NCBI GenBank assembly: GCA_030490835.1
Contig: CM059971.1
Coordinates: 4,038,545 to 4,102,544 of the forward strand
Length of the DNA: 64,000 nt
Source: Annona cherimola
Lineage: Eukaryota > Streptophyta > Magnoliopsida > Magnoliales > Annonaceae
Reading direction: 5' to 3'
Positions 1 through 11,084 of this stretch are shown piece by piece. The notes under the pieces are model-generated. The model was given only the letters and a program-made list of their open reading frames with translations, was not told the DNA's origin and made no database searches. Position 1 is the first letter of the stretch, and each line of letters begins with the position of its first letter. The translations under genes and the position numbers were made by a program.

Positions 1-3000
1 TGGTGGAAGGGGTGGTAAAAGGGAGATTGCTAATGCTTCTTCTCATAGCCGGTGGATGTTGCCTTTTCAAGTTACGATCACCTACATGCTTAGGTAGCAT
101 GGTAATAGGAAGGGAGTTATGACCTTCTTCATTGGATTATTGGCGACGACAGTATTGAAAAAAATGATAGCAACCACAATAGTGTGTGGTGGAGGTGTGA
201 AGGCAGCTATGGTTGGAGAGATGGGGAAGAAGGTGAAGGATTTAGAAGATAGACGAGCTTACCCCACTTCTCTTGAACATAGAAGGTGCAATGATACAAG
301 AGTCAGTTCAACCCTGACATATGGGTATGTGAGTAATTTTACTTATTTTATAACATTGTTTTCTCACGTTAGTGACAGAGTAGGAATATCCAGAATTTTG
401 TGCGAACGTAATGGGTATATCTAAAATTTTTGAAACATAGTGGATATATTTGAGATTATGGTCAAACGTAATTGGTATAGTTGGGAAAAGCCCTGTATAA
501 AAGAATAAACGTTAATATCCACATGGATTGTACACATTTATAAATGAGCCAATGAAGTGGAACTCATATTTTAGTACATTTAAATATAAGAAAAAAATTA
601 TTTACCATAATTGTGACAAATAATAGTAAGTTGGTAGCATTTTGTTATTTAAATAGGAGCTTGTTTTAACTGATTTCTTAATCTTATGTAAAAATAAAAA
701 TTTTGTACTTACCCTTATTCAATTTTCTAAGGTTAATAGAAGCAACTATATAATAAATGCATAATTTAAATTTTCTCATTCTAAAATAACGTAAAAAATT
801 CAAATTATCTTTGTAAAATTTAAAATTTAATGGTAAAAATTTAAATAGAAAAACTACCATATAAGATTTCTTTAGTTAAAAAAAATCTTGATCTAAAATT
901 TTATAAACCAATTAAAATAAAATAAGAATATGATTTAAAAAAGAATAAAATAAAACGTAAAAAACTATAATTTTTGAGCCAGATAATATAAAAATAAAAA
1001 TTTTTAGAATTTATAAAATTAAATTATAATTCATATAAAATTAGAATATTTGCAAACTACCTCCAAAATTTTCACTATAATTACACCCATAACTTTTGAT
1101 TTTGCAAATGTTCCATTCCAACTTTATTCGCTAGTAAACCACCACACGTTTGAACTTAAGAGCCATTGTACTCAGTTTAAATAGAACCGGTTTTCTCATG
1201 TATTAAGGACAGCCCATGAACTTGCACAACTTGCTTTTTGCTTTCCACTCGTGGGACTTCCTTCCAAATTGTATTAATGAAAAACTCTGTAATGACAGAA
1301 AGGTTAAATTGGAATCTACCCGTCCGCCCTCCCATCCAATGCTACGGGGTGACTTGTAGTTAGGGGGTCGCTCTCCAGTAATTTGAAAAAAAAAAAAAAA
1401 AAAACCCTCACCTTTGAACTTTGTTTGTAGATTTTTTAAGGCCACTTGCTGATGTAACTAGTTGACATGAACCGTTGTTCATGCCTGGAAGGGATGACGA
1501 TACATATGCGTGCAACTATGCAAAGTCGTCTAAAGCCGAAAAAGGAAGGCGAAAGATTGCAAAAGGTTACGGAGGATTAAGAGTTCGATCAAGTAAATTA
1601 AATATGCACTGAAAAAAAATTCAAAACACATCTTACCTTAAATATCTGTTGAGCGTAGATGAGCTGTAAATATAAACATCTACTGTATACTTAATCAGTC
1701 CAACCTGCCCGAATTTACTTTATAAATTACATAGAACTAAACAAAAAAAACTGACTATATATATCGACACTGGAAGTTGACTAAATTTTAAATTTTAAAT
1801 ATCTCTCTTTAAGCACGAAGTTTCATCCTAACTTTGCACAAACCATGTTATTAGGAATCCATTAAATGGGTTATTAACCTCCCAGGTAAAATGATGAGTA
1901 TGCTCAAGCTTTAATATAATTTAAAGTTGCTTTGCTCAAAATTAAAGATTTATATTCAAATAAATATTATTTTATAATTTTAGTATTATTAAAGATTTAT
2001 TATGATATAAATTTTTTACTATAAAGTTATAATTATGAATGAATATAATCATCATTTCATTGCTCCTTTGATGAATCACCAATGACATAGATGAAAATTC
2101 ATAAGTATAAGAGATATTTTTGGGTTGTTTCTACGACGACTATAACTTTGACAAAAAAATTTTTTTCTTACAATTGGTGTGCATTTTTGTATATTTTGAA
2201 GACCAGATATGCGTACAATTGCTACTACCTTTGATAAAAAAAAAAAAATGGACCGCACCCTTGAATCGTTTTTTTCAATTACTTATATAAGACATATTTT
2301 TTATTGGTATAAAATAATGGTCGAGGTTTCATAAAAAGTTTACTGCATGGTATTAGTGAGAACCGGGGCCAGTTCGGTTTGTCCAACAGTTACCCTATAT
2401 TTTTATTTTTATATTGGGGTTGTACAATTGTTATCCTATATTTTTATACCACATCAGTATAAGTTCGGTTCAACCCTTACATTTCTTTATAAGTTTTAAG
2501 ATAAATTTCATGTTACCCTTACATTTCTTTATAAGTTTTAAGATAAATTTTATGTTGATTTCAGATTGATATAAGGACAACGGGTCTGGTAAAAAAGCGG
2601 GTCAATATTTAAGAATTTATATACCAATCAATATAAATTAAGATCCATAATAAATTTAAAAGTTTAATACATCAATGCTTTACTATTTAGAGGAATAAAA
2701 TAGAATTGTCATAGCAAAGTATTTGTAAATTTTTTTAAATATTTTCATTTGCAACTTGACCTTAATAAATATGTGTATCAACATTAAGAAAAAACATAAA
2801 TGTAAATTTTGAATTACAATTAATTCTGTTAAATTGAAAAATAATCATATTCATTCTTGAAAGGTATAAATTACATAGACAATATATTTTGTTTTATTGA
2901 TAAATCATGTGATGGATATAAACAACATAAATGCAATTAAGAAATAAAAATTTATCCATATAAATAAGTTGACTGCATAGTAATATGGTGCAGCCGTCAG

Positions 3001-3040
3001 CACATGGTCGGATCTCATATATATATATATATATAGAAAA
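1..3040. other. AT-rich intergenic DNA, no recognisable gene
   Basis: No reading frame here resembles a protein family I know; the longest open frames are about 60 to 100 codons and look random. It holds a run of 19 A at about 1386-1404 and a 42-bp tandem duplication near 2475. Around 1100-1480 the base composition is less AT-rich, but I cannot assign that part. Confidence 0.6.
2475..2558. repeat. 42-bp tandem duplication
   Basis: Two near-identical 42-bp units lie head to tail; each begins CCCTTACATTTC and runs through TAAGTTTTAAGATAAA. They differ at about one position, so the duplication is young. No coding role is visible. Confidence 0.8.
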
Positions 3041-3350
3041 TATTCAGGTGTAGCACCGCTGAAATGGGCCTCACATGATAATCAAATTATAATATACTAC
3101 ACCCATTATATTTAGAATCACGTATTTTATTACTATACTAATTTTAATCCCAATCAGGCATGTGTATGGATCTCATCTGAAAATGGTACAAATTCAATGT
3201 AATAAAATAGTTTAATGTAAACAACAACTTTAAAGTGGTTTTTTCAATATGTAAATCATTTGCTATAAAATTTATATATAGATAAATGATTGTATAAAGT
3301 TTCATTGCATTCTAATAAGTGTGGGACCTATTTTTGAGCAAATGTACCGC
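3041..3350 (+). mobile_element. MITE family A, copy 1
   Basis: First of eight copies in this window of a short AT-rich element of about 310 to 370 bp. Members share imperfect terminal inverted repeats of up to about 60 bp containing a (T)GGGCC(C) block, and a conserved interior that includes ATATATAGATAAATGATT. This copy lies between TA microsatellites and has short ends. There is no coding capacity. The superfamily is not clear because I could not define target duplications. Confidence 0.7.
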
Positions 3351-4449
3351 TATATATATATATAGCAACCTTTTTTCCCATTTGTGTTGAGATGGTTCAC
3401 CCATCTATTAATAATTTTAATGTGGCCTTTAAGTTAGCCCTCCAACTTTAATGGAATGACTTCAATAACTATAAATCGTTTTCATCTGAACTCTAGGTAG
3501 GACTCCATGCCAAGCTTTAATGTCATTATTACTGAAAGCTCAATTAAATCATAATGGACATTAGAAATCTTTTTACTATATATAATCTTTTTAGCCATGA
3601 ATGATATTGTGACCATCCACTATTTCACCATCATAAAAGGAGAACCCATTTTAACAATGTTTTTGCAGGGTAAATTCAAACTAAGTATGATTGCGGGCTC
3701 TAATACAATAATACCATTGACATGAACATGAAAAACTCCCAACTATCAATGTAGTCGACTACTACTTAAAGTCAGATATCAAGATTCGAATCCCGTCAAA
3801 TGTGTATAAATTTTCCAAAAGTGCTCAAAGGTTGTCAGCGAATCATATAATTAATTAAGTTGTTAAATTTTAATAAAGGTAAGAAATGGTAAAGGGTATG
3901 TTGTATACAAGTAGATCTTGATGTTAAGCTCATAAACACCTCTTCAGCTATTTTAAGAAATACCCACACACAAAGAAAAAAAAAACTCATAGTTGGTTGT
4001 CACTTGCTTAAAAAGAATATAATTCCACCCAAATTTAAGAGAGGGGTGATATCGATTTTCTTGTTCGTTACAAAGACGTACTCAATTTTCAAAGAAACCA
4101 CTATGAACGATCGGTTAATTTTCTTCGTCTCTTCTAATTTCCGAACGAGTGGATCATAAAAATCAGGGATGGTCAGCCAATTGGCTGAACTTGGTGCGAC
4201 CACTGTCCACAAGGGTCAGTAGCTATATATGTGAGTATGGGGACGCTTGATAACAATGGGTGGAAATCGTGGGAGGGAAATCGTGGGGGCATGGATTTCG
4301 AGACACTTCATTAATTTATTCTAATTTTACTCCTATCATCTTATATCAATCACGCAATTTTCAAATATTCCATTTTCTACTCCCACCAAATACCACATTT
4401 CCCATAATTTTCACCTTACTTTAAAACTCGGCGAAATAAATCTACAGAC
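3351..4449. other. Intergenic DNA, no recognisable gene
   Basis: AT-rich sequence without a recognisable gene. A minus-strand open frame of 70 codons near 4000-4212 resembles nothing I know. The homology of the large segmental duplication begins at the right edge of this stretch. Confidence 0.5.
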
Positions 4450-4830
4450 CTGAATTGGTAATATATATTTATCATATCTTTTACGAAATTTGTTGCATAT
4501 TTAAGCATATCAAAACTTGTTTAATTTATTGATTATTTAATAAATTTAATAAATATATTTTAATATTATATTATTAGCATATTGATTACAAGTTGTTAAC
4601 TAAGATTTGCAAAGGAATCATTTCGTTAAACATATCCCTTTAAATGCAACCAAAATTAACAAAATTAACATTTAATATAGCTACTAAAATTTGATTACAA
4701 TAGCAATAAATTTTCTCCGCAACTAGCATAGGATTTTGCATAAAATGTACTTAAATCTTTGGTAGTATTTGATAATAAGCACAATAAAATTAAAATTTTG
4801 GCTTCAAAAGTGGGCATAGAGAGATAGAGT

Positions 4831-5188
4831 TATATTCAAGTATAGTGCAACTGCACTGTAATTATGATGTAGTTGCGTAAAAAGGGCCCCACATGGTTAT
4901 AAAATTATAATATACTTCACCATTATTTTTAGAATGATATATTCTATTACCATACTAATTGGATATGTATATGGACCTCATTTGAAAATAATAAAAATTT
5001 CATGTAATAAAATAGTTTGATGTAAATAATAACTTTAAAGTTATTTTTCAAAATGTAAACCATTAACTATAAATTTTATATATAGATAAATGATTATATA
5101 AAGTTTTGTCGTAATCTAATATGTAGGGCCCATTTTTGGTCAAATATAATGTTGTATTCATGCAATTGTGCTATACCAGAACAGGTTT
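4831..5188 (+). mobile_element. MITE family A, copy 2
   Basis: Complete copy of the family described at 3041. The left end (TATAGTGCAACTGCA) pairs imperfectly with the right end (TGCAATTGTGCTATA) over roughly 60 bp, with GGGCCC near each end. The same element occurs at the matching place in the right segmental copy, so it was inserted before the duplication. Confidence 0.8.
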
Positions 5189-5207
5189 TATATATATGAT
5201 CTTGTTA

Positions 5208-5575
5208 GCCCTGACTAAGTAAATGTCTCATTTAGCCCACCTCAAAAAACTCATTTACAATAACTTTTTTTTGCTTCTTTTTTCATACAATTATTTATCT
5301 AAGTGTATTTAAAATATAAACTAAGTTTCACCAATTTTCGGATATGTGTAAATATTTTTTATAATTTTAAATATAGGAATATTTTAAATACAAATATACA
5401 CTTAGATGTTTAAAATTTTCAAAAAAAATACACATACAAAGAGGTATAACTTGGCTTATATGTTAAATACATTTAGATAAATAATTGTATGAAGAAAGAA
5501 GCAAGAAAAAGTTATTATAAATGAGTTTTTTGAGGTGGGCTAAGTGGAACATTTATTTAGCTTAGACTAATAGAA
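5208..5575. mobile_element. Foldback element, family C, copy 1
   Basis: Almost entirely palindromic. The left arm begins TTAGCCC and runs through CCCACCTCAAAAAACTCATT. The right arm is its reverse complement, ending in GAGGTGGGCTAAG and a second copy of the outer end. A single strand could form a hairpin with arms of about 170 bp. Non-coding. Confidence 0.8.
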
Positions 5576-5580
5576 TTACT

Positions 5581-5614
<34 letters not shown>

Positions 5615-5616
<2 letters not shown>

Positions 5617-5982
5617 TATGCATTTGTCTACACTGCAATTAATGATGCATTTGGTCCAAAATGGGCCTACATGTATTTAAATGTATTCACATTTTATACA
5701 ATTATTTATTCATATATAAAATTTATAGCAAATGGTATACATGTTCAAAAATAATTTTAAAATTATTATTTACATTAAACTATTTTATTAGATTGAATTG
5801 ATACCATTTTCAGATGGGGCCCATCGCATATCCAATTGGGACAAAAATTAGTATGATGACTGACTATATAATTCTAAATACAATAGACAGAGTATATTAT
5901 AATTTTATGATCATGCAGGGCCCATTTTTGAGGTAGCTGCACCATAATTTTGATGCAGTAAAGCTGCACCTAAATATTTCTT
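5615..5982 (-). mobile_element. MITE family A, copy 3
   Basis: Same family as the copy at 4831, in the opposite orientation, directly after a TA microsatellite. Family features are kept: GGGCC blocks near both ends and an interior AT core with ATTTATAGCAAATGGTA. Its counterpart is at 38280-38640. Confidence 0.8.
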
Positions 5983-6004
5983 TCTTTATATATATATATG
6001 AGAT

Positions 6005-6378
6005 ATATTCTATGTAGTAAAATTGCACCATAATTAACGGTGCATTTGGCTAAAAATGGGCTCCACATGCTTAAATGTATTGATATTTTATACAATCATT
6101 TATCTATATATAAATTTTATAGCAAATGATTTACATATCGAAAAAATTACTTTAAAGTTGTAGTTTACATCATACTATTTTATTGCGTTAAATTGTAACA
6201 AATTTGAAATGGGGTCATCGCATATATCCAATTGAGATGAAAATTAGTATGGTAATAGAATACATAATTCTAAACATAGTGGGTGGACTAGATTATAATT
6301 TTATGCCCATATGATGCTCATTTTTAGGCAACTGCATCATGATTTTGATGCGATAAAGTTATACTTGAATATTTCTCT
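6005..6378 (-). mobile_element. MITE family A, copy 4
   Basis: Fourth copy, in the same orientation as copy 3 and only about 20 bp from it. It keeps the end motif TGCACCATAATTAACGGTGCA, close to a perfect palindrome, just inside the left end. Its counterpart is at 38690-39060. Confidence 0.8.
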
Positions 6379-6870
6379 GTATATATATTCCATTTTCTTG
6401 TAGCATTATTATTAAGAATATTATGCATTTGCCACCTAATTTGGTTATCTTAAGTTTAGTTGAGTGCTGAATTTGAGCCGTTTTTGACCTCTTCATTCAC
6501 TAGCCACAACAAAATGTACTCTTGGCATTTAACAGAATTGTTCACTACAAAAATTTTAGCTTTCAGCAACTAATATAAAAAGCAAAATTTAGTTGTTAAC
6601 AGTTGGTTGCATATGCCCTATGGTAGTTACTAAGAAGAAATTTGATAGCTAATACTTCATTATTGTTTCACTAGACGGTCAAACTTTGCAGTGGTTGTAA
6701 AATATTATCATAAGCAAAGAAAATTTTCCTCATCATAAGTAGAAAAAATTCGTTGCCCTTGAAATTTTTAATCATAAGAAATTTTCTCATTACACATACA
6801 TTTTTGTTGCCCGAATTAAACTTTGTTGGAGTGGTTTTTGATGTCAATGGAACATCATATGAAAAGGTGC

Positions 6871-6878
6871 TTATATAC
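6871..6878 (+). promoter_or_regulatory. Candidate TATA box of the CNL gene
   Basis: TTATATAC lies about 190 bp upstream of the coiled-coil start codon and is conserved in the right segmental copy near 39548-39555, as is much of the sequence between it and the ATG. The position suits a TATA box followed by a 5' UTR of about 160 bp. No transcript data were available. Confidence 0.45.
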
Positions 6879-6988
6879 AACATGTTGACGACTCTTTAGG
6901 TTTCAGATAAACTTGTAATAATGGGTGGTTGGCATGTGGCTGGGCCTACCAGACTCCAGAAAGTAAAGCTTGCGGAAGAAGGGAAACG

Positions 6989-6994
6989 TTGACT
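6989..6994 (+). promoter_or_regulatory. W-box (TTGACT)
   Basis: TTGACT is the core recognised by WRKY factors, which commonly regulate defence genes. It lies in the presumed 5' leader of the CNL gene and is kept in the right segmental copy. A second TTGAC core lies near 6885. Six-base motifs occur by chance, so the functional claim is weak. Confidence 0.35.
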
Positions 6995-7065
6995 AGATCT
7001 AGAGCAGCAGACGAGACAGAAAGAAATCCTCTTCCCCTCTCTCTCACCGATCATCGCTTGCAACC

Positions 7066-7368
7066 ATGGCCGATGCTCTGCTATCGATTGCTCTGGAAAA
7101 GCTCAACCAAGTCCTCGGACGGCAGCTCTCACTGTTCGCAGGCGCCACCCATGAGCTTGAAAAGCTCAGAGACACCTTCCAATCTATCCGGGCCCTTCTT
7201 GCTGATGCTGAGACTAGGCAAGCTACTGAGGAAAGTGTGAATCTGTGGCTGTCAAGACTCCGCGCCGTCGCATACGACATCGACGATTTGCTAGACGATT
7301 GGGTGGTATCCGGGCTTGAAGGAGAATACGAAGCAAAGCGTGATCATGATGATGATGCCAGAAACAAG
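7066..7368 (+). CDS. CNL resistance protein, exon 1 (coiled-coil Rx-N domain)
   Basis: Encodes 101 residues starting MADALLSIALEKL, the typical start of CC-NB-LRR immune receptors of the RGA/Rx-N class, which act in the cytoplasm as intracellular pathogen sensors. The EDVID-type motif appears as AYDIDDLLDDW at about residues 69-79. The ATG has good context (AACCATGG). After residue 101 a consensus-like donor follows (AAG/GTACAT), exactly in phase 0. Read through without splicing, the frame gives CFLSPYTALDELTSWYKIAR, still CNL-like, and stops at 7446. The next coding segment is 13106-16983. I infer that the two are joined by splicing out a 5.7-kb intron. The alternative is that this is a truncated paralogue and the downstream part a separate 5'-truncated gene. 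Confidence 0.75.
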
Positions 7369-7689
7369 GTACATGCTTGCTTCCTTTCGCCTTACACCGC
7401 TTTGGATGAATTAACCTCCTGGTATAAAATTGCACGGAGCAAATGATGATTCCTTCACTAATTATTGATTTCTTTAACATTCGTTTTAGAGCTTATTCTC
7501 CTTATTATGTGATATGAACTTAATCTACTATTATTTTATCTTATCCCAAGAAGTTATAAGTTCAATTCAAATTCCCTTACTTCCTATTATATAAGGAAGA
7601 TTGGATACGTGTGGTCTTTTGCTCTTTCTCATTTCTCTAAGCACATATTTTACTTGGGATTTTGCAGCGGAGAAATTATCCATTTAATC

Positions 7690-8035
7690 TGGCTCACTTA
7701 GTCCACCTTAAAAACTTAATTCATCTGCAAAAACTCATTTAAGACACCTATTTTTTATTTTTTCTTTATATACTTGTTTACGTAAGTATATTTAACATAT
7801 AAACTAAGTTTTACTATTTTTGGATATGTGTATATATTTTTTTGAAATTTTTATAGATATTTAAAAATCTCAAAAAATATATACACATATACAAAAATAG
7901 TAAAATTTAGCTTATATATTAAATACACTTAGATAAACAAGTATATAAAGAACAAGCAAAAAATAGGTGTTTTAAAGTTTTTTAAAATGAGTTAAGTGGG
8001 TCATTTACTTAGCCCGGGCTACTAGGATCATTTCT
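7690..8035. mobile_element. Foldback element, family C, copy 2
   Basis: Near-palindromic, with arms starting GGCTCACTTAGTCCACC and ending in the inverse followed by TTAGCCCGGGCTA. The interior carries the motif TACTATTTTTGGATATGTGT, shared by several foldback families in this window. Counterpart at 40066-40425. Confidence 0.75.
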
Positions 8036-8154
8036 CTTTTGTAATGTGGGCATTTCGGGATTCTATAATGTGGGCATTATAGAGAAAACTCTAGACTTAT
8101 TTAATCGTATGTGTTTGGAAAGTGATAAAATTTTTAGATAAAAAACTTTCAGTA

Positions 8155-8286
8155 TAGAAAGTTTTTAATAGAAGAAAATAATATAGTATGGTACGGATCT
8201 TTTTAGACTGGATCTCAGACTAGAAAGTTTTTAATAGAAGAAAATAATATAGTATGGTACGGATCTTTTTAGACTGGATCTCAGAC
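8155..8286. repeat. Exact 66-bp tandem duplication
   Basis: Units 8155-8220 and 8221-8286 look identical (start TAGAAAGTTTTTAATAGAAG, end GATCTCAGAC). The right segmental copy near 40550 has a single, diverged unit, so the duplication arose after the segmental duplication and is recent. Confidence 0.9.
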
Positions 8287-8288
8287 TC

Positions 8289-8625
8289 GTCCAAAAACAT
8301 AATTTTTTTTATTTTCTTAAACTTTTTCATAAACATATTAATCTATTTGTATTTAGTCTATAAATTAAACTTTACCATTTTTGGATATGCATATATATAT
8401 TGGATTTTTAAAAATATGGGCATTTAAGTCATTTTAAATTATTTAATATGACTCAAATACCCTTTTTTAAAAATCTAAAATAAATCTATACATACGTCTA
8501 AAATTGATAAAAATTTGATTTATAGATTAAATACAAGCAGATTAACATGTTTATAAAATAAATTTCAATAAACCGAAAAAATATGTTTTTTGGACAAGAT
8601 CATTTTGCTTTTTCCTACAGCCATA
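8289..8625. mobile_element. Foldback element, family D, copy 1
   Basis: Inverted arms begin GTCCAAAAACATAATTTTTT and end ATATGTTTTTTGGACAAGAT. The interior shares TTTACCATTTTTGGATATGC with other foldback elements here. Counterpart at about 40600-40925. Non-coding. Confidence 0.7.
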
Positions 8626-9139
8626 TCTAAGCCAAAAAATGTCTGCCTTCGTCAGTTGGTTTGAGTCTTCTCAACGTCAATATTTTTTGACTTGCATATC
8701 ATATGTTGATAATAATGATGAAAAATTTTCATATATTATAAATAAAATTTTACTTAATCATATATTGATAAAGAAATTTTTTTTAATAAAAATATTTTTA
8801 ATCATACGTTGATAATATTGAAATTTTTTATCATGTGTTGATAAAAGCGAAATTTTGTAATATGTTGATAATAATAAAATTTTATTTATCATTGTTGATA
8901 ATGAAAGTGATTTTTTTGTTATAAGTTGATAAATTAGCCTATATCTAATATTATTCTTATATTAAAAGTAGTTTCTATATTGATATCGAAATATTATTTT
9001 ATAAACAGGAATAATTATATGCAAACAAATTACCTCTGTTTGTCTAGCTTTTTCTTTATAGTACGTAAAAAGCGAGTACTATTAAATCTGTGAGTTATGT
9101 ATGGGGTTGATATTAATGCCAAGCATAAGAAAAGGCCAA

Positions 9140-9470
9140 ATGTTTCAATGTAATGCAGGTGTAAAATCTACTTTTTTTTAAAAATTTTTTGAAATTTTTT
9201 GAAATTTTTTTATAAAATTATTAGTCTTGGGGTATTTAATTTATAAATGAAGTTTTCACATTTTTGTGATGTGTACGTATGTTTTTTTATTTTTAAAAAT
9301 GGAGTTTTTGTAGTCATTTTTAAATGACTAAAATACCCTTATTTCTAAAAAATAAAAAATATATAGATTTCTAAAAATGGTAAAACTTAATATACTTTAA
9401 AAATGGCTAAATTAATGGTTTTATAAAAATATTTTCACAAAAAAAAATTAAAGAAAGTGGGTTTTATGCA
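9140..9470. mobile_element. Foldback-like element, copy 1
   Basis: Begins ATGTTTCAATG and ends GCATTGAAACAT; the interior is weakly palindromic and AT-rich, with the stop-rich core ATTTCTAAAAATGGTAAAA. The right segmental counterpart at 41478-41725 has lost part of its left arm. Confidence 0.6.
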
Positions 9471-9504
9471 TTGAAACATCGGATCTAATCCTCTATTCCG
9501 GGCC

Positions 9505-9868
9505 TCAATGCTCTTGGGCACATGTATCTATTTTTTTAATTTTTTTTCAAAATTTTTTCATGAACTTGTTAACCTAAGTTTATTTAACGTATGTATCAAT
9601 TTTTACCATTTTTGGAGATTTTTAGATATTTTTTTCAGATTTTTAAAAATCTGTGGTATTTTAGTAATTTAAAATTACTCAAAATGCTACTGATTTTCAA
9701 AAATAAAAAATAAATATCTAAAATACTTTAAAAATGGTAAAAATTTATATACATATTAAATATATATAGATTAACAATATTGTAAAAAAATTTAAAAAAA
9801 TAAAAAAATAGATGTATGCTTCCGGAAACATGCAACGTTGCATGCTCCTGAGAGCATACTATGGGGGT
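9505..9868. mobile_element. Foldback element, family E, copy 1
   Basis: Inverted arms with terminal CTCTTGGGCACATG against GCATGCTCCTGAGAGCA, and an interior with TTTTACCATTTTTGGAG. It is absent from the equivalent place in the right segmental copy, so it was gained by the left copy or lost from the right. A second copy of the family is at 50520-50850. Confidence 0.65.
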
Positions 9869-11084
9869 CCTTTTTGGAAGTTTGATTTGTATTGATGTCC
9901 TCTATTTCTATTATAACTTTGGCTTTTAGCTTTTATAGGAGTTTAGTTTTGTACAAACTTTTTAGTCCATAGTTCAAATCCTACATTAAATTCGCTACTT
10001 AATATATCATAATTGGTAACTAACCTATTTGTTTTGCATTTTTTTATTTGTGAGGATTAATATGGCTTATGAAACTAATATGGAAAAGTATGATCAATGG
10101 TTCCTATTCAATGTGCTTCAATTTCTAAGACTTCCCTCATAAATTGACCATATAACAATTTGTTCGCATCTTACTTGTATCCATGCATACATGGGCTTAA
10201 GTATCAATTAATTCCATATCTTTGTCGCAGAATAACCTAACTAATTAACCACCAAAAGGTATGTTTTGTGGTTTTGAAATTCTGAATGATTATTTTTTAT
10301 TAATTCATATAAATTATTTATTTTGATTGGTTTGATAAATAATAATCTAAATAATGAAACTATATAGATTAAGCCTTTGTGGTTTACTGGAATAAGAAAA
10401 ATAAATTCACAACATTATATTTTAAAGTTAATTCTTATATATTTAATTATTGATGAATTAAATTAAAAATATATATTTTGATTTAAATTTAATTCTGAGT
10501 GAATTATAAAATTGTCCAAATTTAATTCTTAGTAAATTAAATACACATTGGAGGTATCGACACTGATAATAAAAAATAACTTTAATAAAGTACAATTAAA
10601 GTTCTATTACACGACAAGAAGTTAGTGTTTAGGCTGGAGATTCAAAGGCAACTGTAGAAGTGGACTAATGGTAATTTAATTAGTACTTTATAAATGCAGG
10701 GAACTTTCCCACAACCTTACCTATTAAGTGGTTGACCATAGTAGCTATGTGTAGATTTTAATTGTTCTTAAAATTGGAAAAGTAAATTCATATGTTAGGT
10801 GAATGGATTAATAATTCTTAAATGTTTGGAGTGAAAGAGTTAATTATATGATGTATATATTTTTGACAGTAGTCATATTTTTGTTATTATTTTTTCTTCT
10901 AAATAAACTTGGTTTGTCAAAAGACAATACTGCGTCGTTATTTGTTAATTGGTGTAGCATAGACGTTCAGTGGGAAACATTTATAGACTTACAATAGCAA
11001 AGAGAATAGGCTTATAAGACAAATACACACTCCCCATATTGAGGCGAATTTATAGTCTTATTTAATTTATATTTAAATTTTGCT

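Larger units (their letters stand above)
8625..10975 (+). repeat. Intronic tandem block, unit 1
   Basis: Diverged copy of 11085-13105. Shared landmarks, in order: AAGCCAAAAAATGTCTGCC (unit 2 AGCAAGAAAATGTCTTCC), a run of degenerate CATATGTTGATAATAATGA motifs, TAGCTTTTATAGGAGTTT, AAAGTATGATCAATGGTTCC, and TAAACTTGGTT near the end. It also contains later foldback insertions at 9140-9470 and 9505-9868. Confidence 0.75.

Noticed and set aside
119..424. Plus-strand open frame of 101 codons at the window start
   Set aside because: No motif, no recognisable family and AT-driven composition in the second half; not supported as a gene.
6929..7240. Open frame of 103 codons overlapping the CNL coiled-coil exon
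   Set aside because: It lies in the 5' UTR and runs in another frame over the Rx-N coding sequence. Its conservation in the right segmental copy (39606) reflects the duplication.
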